A stretch of 64,000 nucleotides of DNA from Cryptomeria japonica (taxonomy: Eukaryota > Streptophyta > Pinopsida > Cupressales > Cupressaceae). Each line of letters opens with the position of its first letter. Within the stretch, counting starts at the first letter, position 1. The stretch is taken from the NCBI RefSeq assembly GCF_030272615.1, contig NC_081405.1, positions 26,800,272 to 26,864,271 of the forward strand, in the 5' to 3' direction. Position numbers and translations under genes: made by a program. Shown here piece by piece: positions 21,784 to 35,083 of this stretch. Under the pieces are notes generated by a model. It was not told the DNA's origin, ran no database searches, and was given only the letters and a program-made list of their open reading frames with translations.

Positions 21784-23740
21784 TTGAGAAGTAGAGCCTT
21801 CTATCAAAAATCAGCATTCAGTCAATGCCTAAATCGAGGAGGAAAGATCAATCCAACTTTCTTCCCCGAAGTGTACATCACTTACAATATACCGCAATTT
21901 GATCCACCAACCCCTGAGAAAAACATCGAAGAGGAGTTCATTCCTTTTGTCACAGAAAGTTTCTACTAAATGCCCGATGTTACTCGCTCTCAACAAAACA
22001 AACAAAGTGAACCACAACCAGAGTCCAACATGGGTCGAAGATTATCAAATCCTTTCGAATATCCAAATCTAGAAGACACAGAAATTTTTGAGGAACTCCT
22101 CCAAGAGTGTCAAGAAAGCGCTTCATTTCAAAAACTTGTGGAAAAACTCATGGAAACCGACAAAGAAAAATACCTACTCATGCTCACAAGCAAAGGAGTT
22201 AAACCCCTTGAAGACTTCAATACTGACATATTTAGAACAAGGTCTCAACATTATGCTTATCAAGAATGACAAAGAGAGGAGGAAGCACGTGACCCTGAAC
22301 AAAACATACCTGAGCAAAACTTACCTGAGCAGAATTTACCCAAGCAAAACATGTTGCTACACATGCCATTCCAAACTAGAAACAATGTGAGGGAAGAACT
22401 CTTCCCTCAGCAAACAAATGCACCCTTGGTTGCTCTTACACAACAAATACAAATGCTGCAAAAACAAATGCAATACATACAACAAGGATCAACAGTATGG
22501 TATTCCTTGAATGAAATGTGTCCTTATCCTTTTGACAGGAGGTTAAACATGGTACCTTTTCCCACAAATTTGACAAATATGATGGGAAAAGTGATCCTCG
22601 TGATCATGTCTAGGAATTTTGTACCATGAGCCTAGAATTTGCCCATGATGACACTTATTTAATGAGATTATTCCCAAGAAGCTTGGGAGGGCAAACAATG
22701 AATTGGTTATCCAAAATCACACCTCCTGTCAAATCCTTTGATGAGTTAGTCAATAAATTCATTACTCAATATTCCTACAACATTCAACATGCCATCACCA
22801 TGCTAGATTTCTGCAATAACAAATAGAAAAACAATGAAACATTCATGGTGTTCCTTCAATGTTGGCGACGAATGGTCTCAAGGTATCCCCGAGATGTGCC
22901 TGAGAAGGAAAAGATGGAAATTTTCATCGACAATTTAAATAGCGAGATGAGTTACATACTCAAACTCCAATGCATACCATCTTTTGCTAAATTGATTGAG
23001 AACGACATCCAAGTAGAGGAGGCATGTGTCAAGAAAGGAACATTGAAATTTTTCAAAGAAGGGACGAATTCATCCAACTCTAATTACAATAACCAAAACA
23101 ACAACAACTTAGACAAATCCAGGTTTTGGACCAGAAACAAAAACACTAGAAATGAAGGAGGAAACGAAACTAATGATGTGAAATCCAAGCAACCGGTGTT
23201 AGCTTTATCAAATAATCCTCAAGCTACCAAGAATCAAAAAGGTGCTAACCAAGGTACTGACACTTATGCACCAACTACCAATCAAGATCATCTTAACAAC
23301 ACCAACAATACCTAAGATAATAACACCAATCGAGGACCTAATACAAACTTAGGAGGTAACGCCAACAACTTTCCAAAATGCATCTACACACCATTAGGGA
23401 AATCATTGGAGTCAGCATTCAGAGAACTCCTAGAAAACAAAATTATCTCCTTACTAGCAATCAACAACTTTGAACCTCAAGTCAAACCACCCTGTTGGAA
23501 TGACTCACACTTTTGTGATTTTCATTACAACAAAGGACATCAAACAAATGATTGCATGAGACTGAAGAACATTGTTCAAGACATGATTGATAGAGGTGAT
23601 TTAACAGTCGATGGTCTCAAGACAAATGGTGACCATGGCGCCTTTAAGAATCCTCTTCTAAACTACAACAAGGATGGAGCTTCAACCTCAAACGATACAC
23701 GTGGAGCTCGTATTAATCACATATATAATAACACCATCAA
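21784..23740 (+). pseudogene. E2 gag
   Basis: Gag forms the virus-like particle in the cytoplasm. An upstream 61-codon stretch (21784-21969) is in frame and ends at a TAA immediately before the ATG at 21970; either may be the old start. The body reads 'YSLNEMCPYPFDRR', then after a frameshift near 22575 'THE SLGGQTMNWL' type text ('LGGQTMNWLSKITPPVKSF'), 'FLQCWRRMVSRYPRDVP' and a Asn-rich linker. A 'CDFHYNKGHQTNDC' knuckle (CX2HX4HX4C, about 23512-23553) closes it. A short EQNLP repeat lies at about 22300-22350. Stops occur at 22267, 22824 and 23313. Homologous to E3's gag. Confidence 0.85.
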
Positions 23741-24530
23741 TCATATAGCAGCTGGGGACAATCAAGTAAATGTTATTACAATCAAGGACAAACGCAAACA
23801 TGAATCAATCAATGTAACCACCAGAGCTCAAAAATATGTCTTGAAGGGACATACATCAACAACAAACACCATACCCAAGATTCAATATGACCTGATCAGT
23901 CAACCGCGCAAAACTCCTGCTCAAATATCTATACTTGAGTTGCTGAAACTTTCACCAAAACATAAGGACATCTTGGAACAAGCACTATTGGAAACAAATG
24001 TACCCCAAGATCTAGATATTGACAAATTCCAAGCCATGGTGGCTCACATGACAAAGCATCATAATCTCAGCTTTTCCGAGCAGGATAATATTTCATTAAG
24101 CCATCCACACAATACTCCACTCCACATTGAAGTCTTGGTCTACAAACATCGAGTCAAAAGAGTATTAATAGATGGAGGAGTTGGACTCAATATCTGTACC
24201 TTGAAACTTATCGATGCATTAGGCTTCTATGAGCAGTCTATTGATCCACGCAAAAAGATCACTATCAAAGCATATGATGATGAAGAAAGATCATCGAAAG
24301 GAACAATAGTGTTGTCAATTCAAGTAGGACCAATACAAAAGGACACTATGTGCCAAGTCTTAGACATAGACCTAACATATAATATCTTATTGGGTCGACC
24401 TTGGATACATGAAATGCAAGCAATACCTTCTACTTATCACCAGTGTGTTAAGTTACCCTACAATGGACATGAGATTATATCAGCAGAGCATAACCCTTTT
24501 CAACATTGTAATGCTATGGGGGTAGCCTAA
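23741..24530 (+). pseudogene. E2 protease
   Basis: Aspartic protease that would cut the polyprotein. After 'ISILELLKLSPKHKDILEQA' comes 'KRVLIDGGVGLNICTLKL' (about 24155-24210), where DGG is the active-site DxG triplet of this clade. Then 'KITIKAYDDEERSSKG' and 'YNILLGRPWIHEMQAIPS', the ILGRPW block, follow. It is in frame with gag and pol. The protease segment itself has no stop before 24528. Confidence 0.87.
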
Positions 24531-26120
24531 GACAGTTTGGTTCCACATAATAGAGAAAAACAAAGTTCCTCAACACCAGATCTTTAGCAAGAAAAGTCTA
24601 AATCGCTATCTATGGATTTCAAGCAGAAAATGAAAATCAAAGAACAAGGTATGGAAGAATACTCCTTGGAACCCCTATGTCTAACCAACTTACCAACATC
24701 GCCTAAATCTCATGGGTTACCTTCAGTATCAACACATCAAGCAACGCAACCCATCACCAAGTTTGATGGCAAATTCATTCAACTAGGCACACTAGCACAT
24801 GAATCAGAGGAAACAGACATCCTTAGTTGGCTATACAAGGATGAGGAAGAAGACAGAGCAACTACTATGATAGTAGCTATACCAACACAACTGTATGGAA
24901 AAGGCTACTTGATCATGCAATAAATGGGATACAATTGCAAAGGACCTATCAACAAGCATCAAGAAGGCGTCACAAAACCATTAGATCCTCCTTCACAATT
25001 TTGTAAAAACAAAACAGGATTGGGCTATGAACACACTCTACCACCAAGGAAGACACCAAGCAAATACCAAAAACCTCAATGGAAGGCAAAGAAGAAATAC
25101 AAGGAGGACTCATGGAAGGAGGCACTATTTGCATCAGCAGAAACAATATGCAAGGAATGTGAATACCAAAAAAAAAAGAAACATGAAGAGAAATCAGTAA
25201 TTCAAGAGACAGAAGCACCTTGTGCAGAAGTACATCGTGTTCAAGAACTGGTTTCAAACAAAGAAGAATCACTCCCTGGTAACATCATTACTCCCCGAGG
25301 AGAGATAGTATATGAGCAAATGCAAAGAGTAGAAGTAGGATTTGATATAGAATCAGAGAAAACTATTAGACTTGTATCAATCATCAAAGACATGTTTTCA
25401 CCCTACAACATACCAGTCCACAACACTACTAGAATCTGGGATAATACCTCTGAGACTGATTCAAATGAATATGAATGGGGAAATTGTTCCAATGTTACTG
25501 AAGATATTATTGCAAATGGTAGTCATACACCCATTTCTCAAGAAGAACAAGGCACATAACCTAGACTACTTGAATTTGGTCCACATAATATCTATGACGC
25601 CAAGGAAAACGAGCAACGACATTACGAGCAAGTTTACACAGAAGATGATACCATCGAAGACCTTGACAAAATCATTACCTTATTTAAAATCTCGGCCAAC
25701 CATGATGATACCTCCATCCTAACACTTACAACAGCTGAACTTGACCCACCCAATGACTCTTTACCACTTATCTTTCATGACCTCATAGACTGGTATGAAC
25801 CTGAAACTCATGACATACCAATTTTCCCAAATGATGATTCCATTATCCATTACTTGTGTACCATCAACCTGGAAACGAACTTTGCCAGTGAACAAAGTAA
25901 CGAAATTCGCAATCAAGGGAGTGCCAATTCTCTCAATCGCAAAAATGAACAAAATAAAGGATCTATTGTTGAAAACCAGTCAATGGCAACACTAGATCAC
26001 AAAAAAGTAAAAATAAAGGATGCATCTGTAGGTGAAAACCTTTTTAAGGCACCTAAAGATGGGAGACTTAACACTCTTCCTGAACACTATCAGGAGCGAT
26101 CACCCATATTGATTGAGCCC
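24531..26120 (+). pseudogene. E2 protease-reverse transcriptase linker with G-patch-like piece
   Basis: A long linker in the same frame as protease and reverse transcriptase. At 24924-25080 it reads 'MGYNCKGPINKHQEGV' and then 'NKTGLGYEHTL', a glycine-rich G-patch-like arrangement seen in related elements and in E3 at 43990-43900. The rest is acidic, low in conserved motifs, and broken by stops at 24528, 24588, 24921 and 25557. No catalytic role can be read from it. Confidence 0.6.
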
Positions 26121-28226
26121 ACTTAGTCAATCAACATTGGTACAACAAAAGCAACCAAAAACATACATCTAGCAAAATCTCTGACAAAGGAAGAAAGATC
26201 AGAGTTTATCTAATTTTTCCAAGAAAAGCAAATCAATTTTGCTTGGTCATATGCAGATATGCCCGGGATTGATCCACACTTAATCATGCATCACTTGTCC
26301 ATTTCTCCGAGAGCCAAGGTAGTTAAGCAAAAACTAAGAAAAATGAATCCACATGTAGCACTCATGGTCAAAGTTGAGCTAAAGAAACTATTAGACGTCG
26401 GATTTATTTGACCTGTCGACTATGCTGAATGGATTTCCTACATTGTGCCAGTTTCAAAACCAAATGGCAGCATCAAGATATGCATCGATTTTAGATATGT
26501 CAACAAAGCTTATCCAAAGGATGACTTTCCTTTGCCCAGTATCGACATAATTGTAGACCTCACAATAGGCCATGCAATGCTATCACTAATGGATGGTTTT
26601 TCTGGCTATAATCAAATCAAGATAGCTCCAAAGGATCAAGATAAAACAACATTTACCTATCCCTGGGGGACATACTGTTGGAATGTCATGCCATTTGGCT
26701 TAAAGAATGCTGGGGAAACTTATCAACGGGAAATGACAACAATCTTTCATGACATGATGCATACCTTCATGGAAGACTATGTGGATGATTTACTAGCTAA
26801 GTCATTTACCCGAGCAGAACATCTAAGCATCTTAGAGAAGATTTTTGACAAATTGGAAAAATTTCACGTCAAGCTCAACCCTAAGAAGTGTGTCTTCGGG
26901 GTTACATCAGGTAAGTTATTAGGCTACATAATCTCAGAAAAGGGCATTGAAGTAGATCCAGCAAAGGTACAAGCCATCATGGAGATGCCACCACCTAAGA
27001 ACATCAGTCAACTTAGATCCTTGCAAGGACGACTCCAGTCAATCAGGCGATTCATCGTTCAACTAGCAGATAAAATTCTACCATTCAATCATTTTCTACA
27101 TAAGAATGTACCATTCATATGGGAGGCCAAATGTGCAGAATCATTCTACCAAATCAAGCAATATCTAATGAACCCGCCAGTTCTAGTACCACCCATAGCA
27201 GGGAAGCCACTTATTCTCTACATATCAACAACTGACATATCACTAGGGGCACTATTAGCACAAAAAAATCAAGAAGGAAAGGAACGATCTATCTATTACA
27301 TCAATAGAACTTTGAATGGATATGAGCTCAATTATACATTCATTGAGAAGGATTGCCTAACATTGGTATTTGCTTCTCAAAAGTTCTGACACTACATGCT
27401 AGCTCATACAATCAAGCTCGTAGCAAAAATTGATCCTCTAAAATACTTACTCAGCAAAGTAGCTCTCACAGGAAGATTGGCTAAGTGGGTAATGATTCTT
27501 AGAGAATTTGATATCCATTACACAAAGCGACAATCTATCAAAGGACAAGTAATTGTAGATCAATTAGCCAATGCATCATTAACAGATAAACAACCAATGG
27601 AGATTGAATTTCTAGATAGGGATGTTCTTGCTATTTCCACCAAGCAATGGACCCTATACTTTGATGGTTCCTACACTCAACATGGCTCAGGTGTTGGCAT
27701 TTTGTTCATCACTCCTGACGAGCAGACCATACCAAAATCATATAGACTCATGTTTCCATGCACAAATAACATTGCTGAATATGAGGCATTGGTTACAGGG
27801 ATCAAAATGATCGTAGAATGGAGAGTCACAGAATTGAAAGTCTACGGAGATTCACAACTAGTCATAAATCAAATCAACAATGACTATCATACAAAAGATG
27901 ACAAGCTACTACCATACAAACGAATGGTGGATGATTTCAAACAATATTTTGTACACATCACCTTTGAGCAAATACCAAGGTTGGACAACAGAGCAGCCGA
28001 TGCAATGGCTACTATCGCTTCACTGCTACAAATTCTAGAGCAACTGAGTCGTTATGACTTTCTAGTAGAGAAATTGTTCTCCCCAGCCTATGACCATTTC
28101 GCATCCCATGTTATCTATGCCTTAACCGGTTCTGACTCTCCGCTATACGAACCCATATATGACTATCTTAAAAACAATACCCTACCTATTGACCTATCTC
28201 GAAACCAAAAATGTAACTTTATTTAG
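26121..28226 (+). pseudogene. E2 reverse transcriptase and two RNase H domains
   Basis: Reverse transcriptase (about 26200-27080): 'FAWSYADMPGIDPHLIMHHL', 'KICIDFRYVNKAYPKDDFPL', 'MPFGLKNAGETYQREM' and 'YVDDLLAK' (YVDD at 26778-26789). First RNase H (about 27180-27480): 'LILYISTTDISLGALLAQ', with a stop at 27387. Second RNase H (about 27640-28000): 'WTLYFDGSYTQHGSGVGI', 'AEYEALVTGIK' and 'VYGDSQLVINQI'. Stops at 26124, 26211 and 26409 sit before and within the reverse transcriptase. This is the best preserved Tat-type pol in the window. Confidence 0.92.
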
Positions 28227-29379
28227 CAAGTCGCCCGTTATACTGACTGCTAATACTCTGTACGGTCGAGGTCTAGATGGTACTCTTCTTCGTTGCCTTG
28301 ATCATAATGAATCTGACTCTGCTTTACAAGAGCTTCATGAAGGTATCTGTGGCACACATTCAAGTGGTCCTACTCTTGCTAAAAAACTTCTATGAATGGG
28401 ATATTACTGGCCGAGAATGGAAAAGGACTCTTATCATTTTGCAAAGAAATATCCTAAATGCCAAATCCATGGCAATCTTATACATGCACCAACACAAGAG
28501 ATGCAACCATTCACAACATCCTAGCCTTTTTGCCAGTGGGGACTGGACTTAGTGGGTAAAATACACCCTTCATCTTCAAATGGACACAAGTTCATTATCA
28601 CTGCAACATAATATTTTACCAAATGGATTGAGGCGGTTCCCATGACCACAGTAACTGGAAAAAAAATTGCTTCTTTCATTCTTAATTATCTGATTTGCAG
28701 ATATGGTATTCCAAGTTCCATCATCATAGATAATGGATGACCTTTCAAAAACAAGGATGTGCGAGAACTATGTGACCGATTCAAGATCCAACATCGTTTC
28801 TCTACACCTTAGGGAAATGGTCAAGCTAAGGCATCCAACAAAACCATATTAAAAATCCTCAAGAAAATAGTAAATGACGCGGGCAAAGATTGGCACGTGC
28901 AACTCAATTCAACACTTTAGGCATACAAAACTAGCATCCGCACACCTACGCCATATTCATTGGTATATGGATCAGAAGCAATTTTTCCCTTGGAGGTAGA
29001 AATCCCATCTCTCAGAGTATCTTTGAAAGGCCTCATTCCAGATGAAGAGTATCGAGTCAACCGTTTGCAAGAGCTAGAACTTCTAGATGAAAAGAGACAA
29101 CATGCCTACACTCACCTCAAAGCATATGAACAACGCATGTGTCGAAGCTACAATCACAAAGTCATCCCTAGAATTTTTTAAATTGGTGATCTAGTACTCA
29201 AAGAAAATCCTAGAAATCAGCAGGATCGGGAAAAGAAAGGGAAGTTTGAACCTAACTGGTTAGGTCCCTATGTCATTGTATCAGCCTATGGATCAAGCAC
29301 CTATCAGCTAACAACTTCAGAAGGATATGTGCTCGACGAACCAACTAACAACATCCATTTGAAAAAATACTATGCTTGA
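28227..29379 (+). pseudogene. E2 integrase, catalytic Glu replaced
   Basis: The zinc region is 'LQELHEGICGTH' and 'KKYPKCQIHG', the first Cys being changed to Tyr. The core has 'GLDLVGKI' and 'IIIDNG-PFK', but the third catalytic residue reads Lys in 'GNGQAKASNK' (codon AAG at 28828-28830); E1 and E3 keep Glu. Four residues just before it are also missing. The C-terminal 'GKFEPNWLGPY' block and 'NNIHLKKYYA' end at the TGA at 29377. One frameshift (near 28226) and several stops confirm decay. Confidence 0.88.
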
Positions 29380-30685
29380 GTAGTCTAATGCACAGAAAAA
29401 TCAAAAACATAAAAAACATAAAAAAATCAGAAAAAGCAAATAAAAAGGTACAATAAAAACAACTGGTGAAAACCTGGCAACAGATGCTATTGTGAGAGGA
29501 CAGCTCCTCTATCTATCTATACTCTCGAACTTTTATATCCACAGTCACGCAATATCGGCCATCGCTTGACATTTTATCACATTACCTGGGACATACTTAG
29601 TGTAGTCACTATCCTATTTCATCCCAACATCCTTTCGTCATATCCCACCATGGCTTGGTAATCACTATACATATCTGCATCAGGAGGCAAATTTAGCTAG
29701 GGGTAACATTGATCAAACATTCCGTCCTAAATCAAATCCTGTCCAACAACAAATCAACAATCACGAGAACATGATGGATGATTTTCTGAAGTATCAAATG
29801 TTTGCATCTGGCATGAAGTTTTGACTATTTTTGCACTTGAAATTTTTTGAACTATTGGATCCTCTACATTTTCTCAACGATGCATCGAGCTAGAGAAAGT
29901 CATGGGGACTCCAATATTTTTTTAGTTTTCTGTCTGTGAGGTGATCACTTGTACTGTGCAAATACTTGTCTCGAGATGTGATTCAAAGCATATAATTGAA
30001 GACATGATTCCACTTTGTGCATACAAATGGTTTAATCTTGTCTGTTTATATGCAAGCCACACTCAGGTCGTCTTGGTTCAATTATACCTTGATGCTTGTG
30101 CTATCTTGCAAAATCAAAAACCATGTAAATTTTTCTTAGGTCATTATGGTTCAATTATACCATTCTGTTTGTATAAATTTTCAACATATCCCAACAAATC
30201 AATGCTCAATGATGATAAACACAAAAGAAAGCAAAAGCATGTGACTATATAGGAATGATCAATTAGTTGCATATCATTTTACAATTAGTTGCATATCAAT
30301 ATCATACATCTCATTTTTAAGATACATCTCACATCATTATCAATATCATACATCTCATTTTCAAGATACATCTCACATCATTATCAATATCATACATCTC
30401 ATTTTCAAGATACATCTCACATCATTATCAATATCATACATCTCATTTTCAAGATACATCATCCATCATCCATCAAAAATCAAATCACATACATATATCT
30501 AAGCATTGCATCACCATCATAAAAGCATCAAAATCATATAGAAAGCATCATCCATAAAACACATCACATGAGGATCCAAGCAAATGGTGTCGTATATATA
30601 TATCTCAAAAATGATCAAGTACAGAAGATGTCATGTATGTCCCAAAATATAACAAATGATCAAAATAGAATAGAGACAAGGTCTC
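29380..30685. other. E2 spacer between pol and PMD gene
   Basis: Convergent-gene spacer, inverted homologue of 8038-9299. It contains the conserved GGTGAAAACCTGGCAAC word at 29466-29482 and ends in ATCAT-rich sequence. A 103-codon ORF at 29941 has no motif and is probably chance. Confidence 0.6.
30294..30465. repeat. 44-bp tandem repeat, about four copies
   Basis: Units starting ATCAATATCATACATCTCAT recur at about 30294, 30338, 30382 and 30426, the last partial. The copies are nearly identical, so the expansion is young. E1 has only a degenerate counterpart near 8250-8340. Confidence 0.85.
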
Positions 30686-32680
30686 TCAGGTATGACTATA
30701 TCCTGAGGGTGACAGTCTCGCGGCAGATGTCCCAGCACCTGGATCTCTGGGTGGATCCTGTCGAGGTGGCCTAGTCACACCCCTACTCTTTGTCCCTGAT
30801 TGACTCCAAGATGACCGACTAGCATTAAAGCTAGGGGCCCTCTGCTCTCTGGGGACTAGGTCCTCATACAACCGCCTATAGTACTCGACCACCATGGTAG
30901 TGTGTCGTATCTCCCTCAGTGTGTCTCGCATCGAGGCACCTGTTGTTGCTCTCTGCAATCTCTCTGCAACCTCCTCTGCTTGACCCTGACGCTCTCTCTC
31001 TGTATCCCGCCTTGCGGAAAGCTGAGTAATCTGATGTTGATGCGCCAATAACTATGTCTACAGATGTTGCATTGACAACTGTAAGGACCTAATTTGAGCA
31101 TCCTCCCGGTGACTAGGAATCTGAATCTAGAGGGGTACTTGTGTAGTGGTACCCCCTGTCCCTCTCCCTGTCCTCGGCGTTGGTGGGGGTAAAACATCTG
31201 ACCTCCTCCTCTGGGTCAGTCGTCTAAAATCATCTCTCTCTCCCACAACTGCTATCACCTCTCCTACCCTCTCCTCACCACCAGCTCCAATAGCCAAACC
31301 TCCCCACCCTTTATCCTCCATAGCCCGCCACACAACTCTCTCCACCCGTATCCCCATGTCACCACCAGCTCCACCTCTATCCCCTCTCCTCCCCCGATCA
31401 ACTCTCCCCCTATCACCACGCTAACCTCAACCACCTCCTCCACCATCCCCACCTCCCTCATCCAACTCCTCTCCCTCCTCTCCCCGTCTCCCTAGCCTCT
31501 CGAGTTTCTCATCCTCGTCATCATCAAAAGAGGGAATCATCTTCGCTGGATCCGATATCCTAGCCACCGCATGAGCCGCAAAGAGTGTTGTGAGCTCATC
31601 AATCATATTTGCATCCACTATCACATAGGCATAGTCCCATATCTGGTCGGCTAGGTGAAAGAACTCCTCAACCGCCACCGCACTATCAATATTGGGTCCC
31701 CACTCTGGTACATCCTGCCTCCGTCGAGCATACAAACATGCTCCTTGTGGTATCCCCTACTATCGACCATACTGCTGCAACACTCGACTATGGAAAAATC
31801 TCTCAATAACAAAGGGCATCCGCTCTATAAGAAATCAAGACATGTAGACATAAGGCATCTTCATCTCATCCTCCGCCCACACCTCACAATCCATATACGA
31901 TCTCCAGATGACCGTGTCAATATCGTCAAGCACTTGCCTCCAATGCTCTAGTTTTCTCAGCTTACGCTAGACAACTATCCCTCTATATGCATATGCATAA
32001 GCGTGACCAACTAGCCTATCTCTGTCAACAAGTGGCCTAGTTGCGAGAATATGCTCCCACGTCCATACCTGTAGCAGCGTAACCTCAGCTGATAGACTGT
32101 TGTATCCCAAGTAAACTACCTACTGCAGATCCCTGTATAAGTGGGCCAACATAGCAGACCCCCATGCAAATTGGCGACCCTATGTCACCATGTCCTCCAA
32201 GACCAACCCCCATCCTACTGCCAGTCCCATCGACCTACAGTCAGGACATAAAAAGCCACCTATGAATCCTGCCAACACTGATGGTAGAGGGGCATAATCC
32301 AAATCAATAAACTCCTGCCAAGGGATCTCATATCCGCAAACCGTATCATCCTGTAATATTTGGCGAAGAGCCTCTGTGCCACCCTCCTCGATCTGCTCAT
32401 ATGGTAAAAGTGCACCTACCCCGGGAATCTACAGAATCCGATAGCAATCCTTAGGTGTCATTGTGATCTCACCTGTCGCCAAATGAAAGGTGTTGGTGTC
32501 ACTATGCCACCTCTCGACCAAAGTTGTCAATAAACCCTAGTTAATGATATACCGGGGCATCTCTAACAAAGAGGATAGTCCACACCTCTCAATAATATCC
32601 CTATCTGCTAGTGTCAATCGTGGTATCAACGACCACAGTCTCGGAAATCACTCTCGCGACTACACAACCCCAAGCCGCTC
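30686..32680 (-). pseudogene. E2 opposite-strand PMD gene, exon 2
   Basis: The acceptor CAG is at 32683-32681. Exon 2 runs 665 codons in a single frame to the TGA at 30688-30686. PMD blocks: 'LVERWHSDTNTFHLATGE', 'SVLAGFIGGFLCPD', 'WGSAMLAHLYRDL' and 'LLQVWTWEHI'. A Gly/Asp-rich then Arg-rich tail ends 'SAARLSPSGYSHT', as in E1. At least a dozen nonsense codons occur, including TAGs at three places also hit in E1 (near the exon start, after 'QVPL', and in 'QHL-T'). Exon 1 is at 50999-50926; E3 now sits between the two exons. Confidence 0.85.
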
Positions 32681-32789
32681 CTGTCGCAAACAAAACATGT
32701 CCAATATCAGTTTCCTCATCAAATCAATTCATATCAACTTGAAACATTGAAAATCTAATCAAGTTCCGCATCATATCAAATCCATATCA

Positions 32790-32924
32790 ATATCAAATCA
32801 TTTCAACTTGAAACAATGCAAATCAACTCAAGTTATCTATCAAACATCAATATCAACTTGTAAAACAACTCAAGTTCCGCATCCATATCAACTTGTAAAA
32901 CAACTCAAGTTCCACAGCCATATC
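32790..32924. repeat. AACTTG/CAAGTT repeats flanking the E3 insertion, left part
   Basis: Units of about 35 bases like ATATCAACTTGTAAAACAAC followed by TCAAGTTCC repeat up to the E3 insertion point and resume at 50038. They lie in the PMD intron of E2 and match 5700-5960 of E1. Confidence 0.75.
32920..32924. other. Target-site duplication of E3, left copy (ATATC)
   Basis: ATATC directly before the left LTR repeats at 50038-50042 directly after the right LTR. A five-base duplication is normal for Ty3/gypsy integrase. Confidence 0.85.
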
Positions 32925-33897
32925 TGTGTGTGTGAAAAGTGGACCTGTATCTGTATCTGGAATACACAACACTTCAATTAAGTCATTACATGTATGGTTA
33001 GACAGATATAAGCATGAATAATAAAACCATAACAAATTGACCTATTGTCTTCTAGTAAATGCGAGTTTAGATTGCTCTCAGATTGCTAAGCTATACAGTG
33101 ACTAGACAACACCTAAACGAAGGATTTTTAATCTATATGAGCATGGATTGAAGCTAGATGGATGCAAGATTTAAGCTAGATGATTTAAGCAATATGAAAT
33201 AACTAATATGCAATATCTTAATGCGAATTCTCAATGAACCTAGAGCAAAAACAACATAATAACAATATATTCTCCAAGATCTCTGAATGAGAGATGAGAG
33301 TTTGAATTTATAGAAAATTCAGAAAGAAACCAAAGGCTGAGATCAAATGATTGTGAGCGGTCAAGATTTTCCAAGGGGAAGCACAATCCAGGTGAATTGA
33401 TGTGATTGGATGCTTTTCTCAGTTTTAAAGGAAATTGAACTAAAATTAAGATTCAATCAGAAAAAACTAATTTATTCTCTATTTCATTCAATTTTAATAA
33501 TTAATTATTTTAATTGTTTTCTTTGAGATTATCTATCAATTTTTAATTTGTTTTTCAAGATTATCTCCAATTGATTTCTTTTCTCAAATTTTAATTCTTT
33601 TTTTGGTCAATTAATTCCTGTCTTGAAGATTTGATGGCAAATTGATTTATTTAATTAAATATGCTAGGATATTCAATAAAATAAATAAGATAATTGTTTA
33701 AAAAGATTTACTTGGAATGATTTATTAATTAAATAAATATTTAATTAATATTGAGTTATTGATTTTCCATGTGACATTCGATGATTAAAGGATTGATTAT
33801 GTGCTCAAGATTTATTTAATTGCCTTTGGTTAGGACCTTGGTGATATTGTCGAGATTAGGGGCCCATGGTTTAGATGACCATTTTTAGGGTATTACA
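32925..33897 (-). repeat. E3 3' LTR (973 bp)
   Basis: On the minus strand the LTR starts TGTAATACCC at 33897 and ends CACACACACA at 32925. It is paired with 49079-50037. Confidence 0.92.
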
Positions 33898-33911
33898 ATA
33901 TCTCCTCTTTG
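33898..33911 (-). other. Polypurine tract of E3
   Basis: On the minus strand CAAAGAGGAGATAT lies immediately before the 3' LTR start TGTAATAC, sharing CAAAGAGG with E1 and E2. Confidence 0.8.
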
Positions 33912-33974
33912 AATTAATGTGCGAGCAGTGCGTTGGTTCAAATAAAATTTGATGTCTAGGAGATACCAATTCTG

Positions 33975-34520
33975 AATTTGATTGATCACGAACCAGATGA
34001 AGGGTGAGGTGTTTAGCTTGATTCAAAGCAACAAAGCTAAATGAAGTCTGCTTAAAGTGATACCGATCTTGAACTTGATTGAACTAGGAACGATAGAGAA
34101 AAAAGATACCGAACTTGAACTTGATTGATCAAGAAGCAGATCTTACTGATCTAGAACTTGATTGAACTGGACACAGTGAGTGAAGATAAAAATCGTTCTT
34201 GAACTTGATTGATCAAGATACGATGAGCGAAAAATAAACTGACCAGCTCGATTCGATGCGATGAAACTGAACACCTACTTAGATTGAGTATGATCAAAGA
34301 AACTCTTTAAACCCTTGATTGAGTTTAAACGAATAATCAGCTTGATGAAAATCGATGAAACTGATTAACGTTAAGAGACTAATTCAGACAGAGACAATAT
34401 CAGCTTGATTTGAAGCGATGAAACTGATATGCCCCTAGAGATTGATTTGAATCAGATGATCAAGAAATCTCAACTTGATATAAAGCGATGAAATTGAGAT
34501 GCCCCTAGCGATAAGAATTT
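33975..34520 (+). repeat. CTTGATTGATCAAG and GATGAAACTGAT repeats
   Basis: Between polypurine tract and PMD exon 1, words such as GAACTTGATTGATCAAG (near-palindrome) and GCGATGAAACTGATATGCCC recur five or six times at 35-70-base spacing. E1 and E2 lack this array here. No ORF. Confidence 0.7.
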
Positions 34521-35083
34521 GATTGATTTTCTTTAGTTAAAAAAGATTTTTTTGCTTGACTTTCGATGGAGATTTGAAAATTTTCTCGACATTTGAAGAT
34601 GTGCGGTCATAAGGTCATGAGCATGCCCCCTCGGGAACAAAATCAAAAGATAGCGAGGGTACATGATTATAGGCAATTTTGAGCGATGATAAGTTATTTT
34701 GAGCACAAATTGATTCAAAGGATTTTTTGAAAATTTTGCGTTGATTGATAAGAAATTGAGCGCAAAGTGGATTTGTAGAAATTAAATTGAGATTCAGTGT
34801 TGATTCATGAGAAATTGAGCGCAATTAGAAGAGAGAATGAGCTTTTGATAAAAGTACTAAGTGGTCCAAACTTTTGTGAAATTAACTAGCAAAATGATCT
34901 TGAATTTCAATTTCAATCCCGAAAATGGAGTCAGAACGGGCGAATTAGCTAAGGGTACAATTTTCATGTCCATTGGAGCAAGTTGAAAAATTAGGGTTTT
35001 GGCTATATCAGGGGTAAAAGTGTCATTTTCAATTCATTTTAACCCTCCAAGTTTGAAAATTCAAAAAGCTTTCTGCGAGGAAA

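Noticed and set aside
24970-25272. Minus-strand 100-codon ORF with hydrophobic stretches
   Set aside because: Shadow of E2's pol linker, which is in frame with protease and reverse transcriptase.
31146-31424. Plus-strand ORF, 92 codons, Pro/Ser-rich
   Set aside because: Shadow of the low-complexity tail of E2's PMD exon 2.
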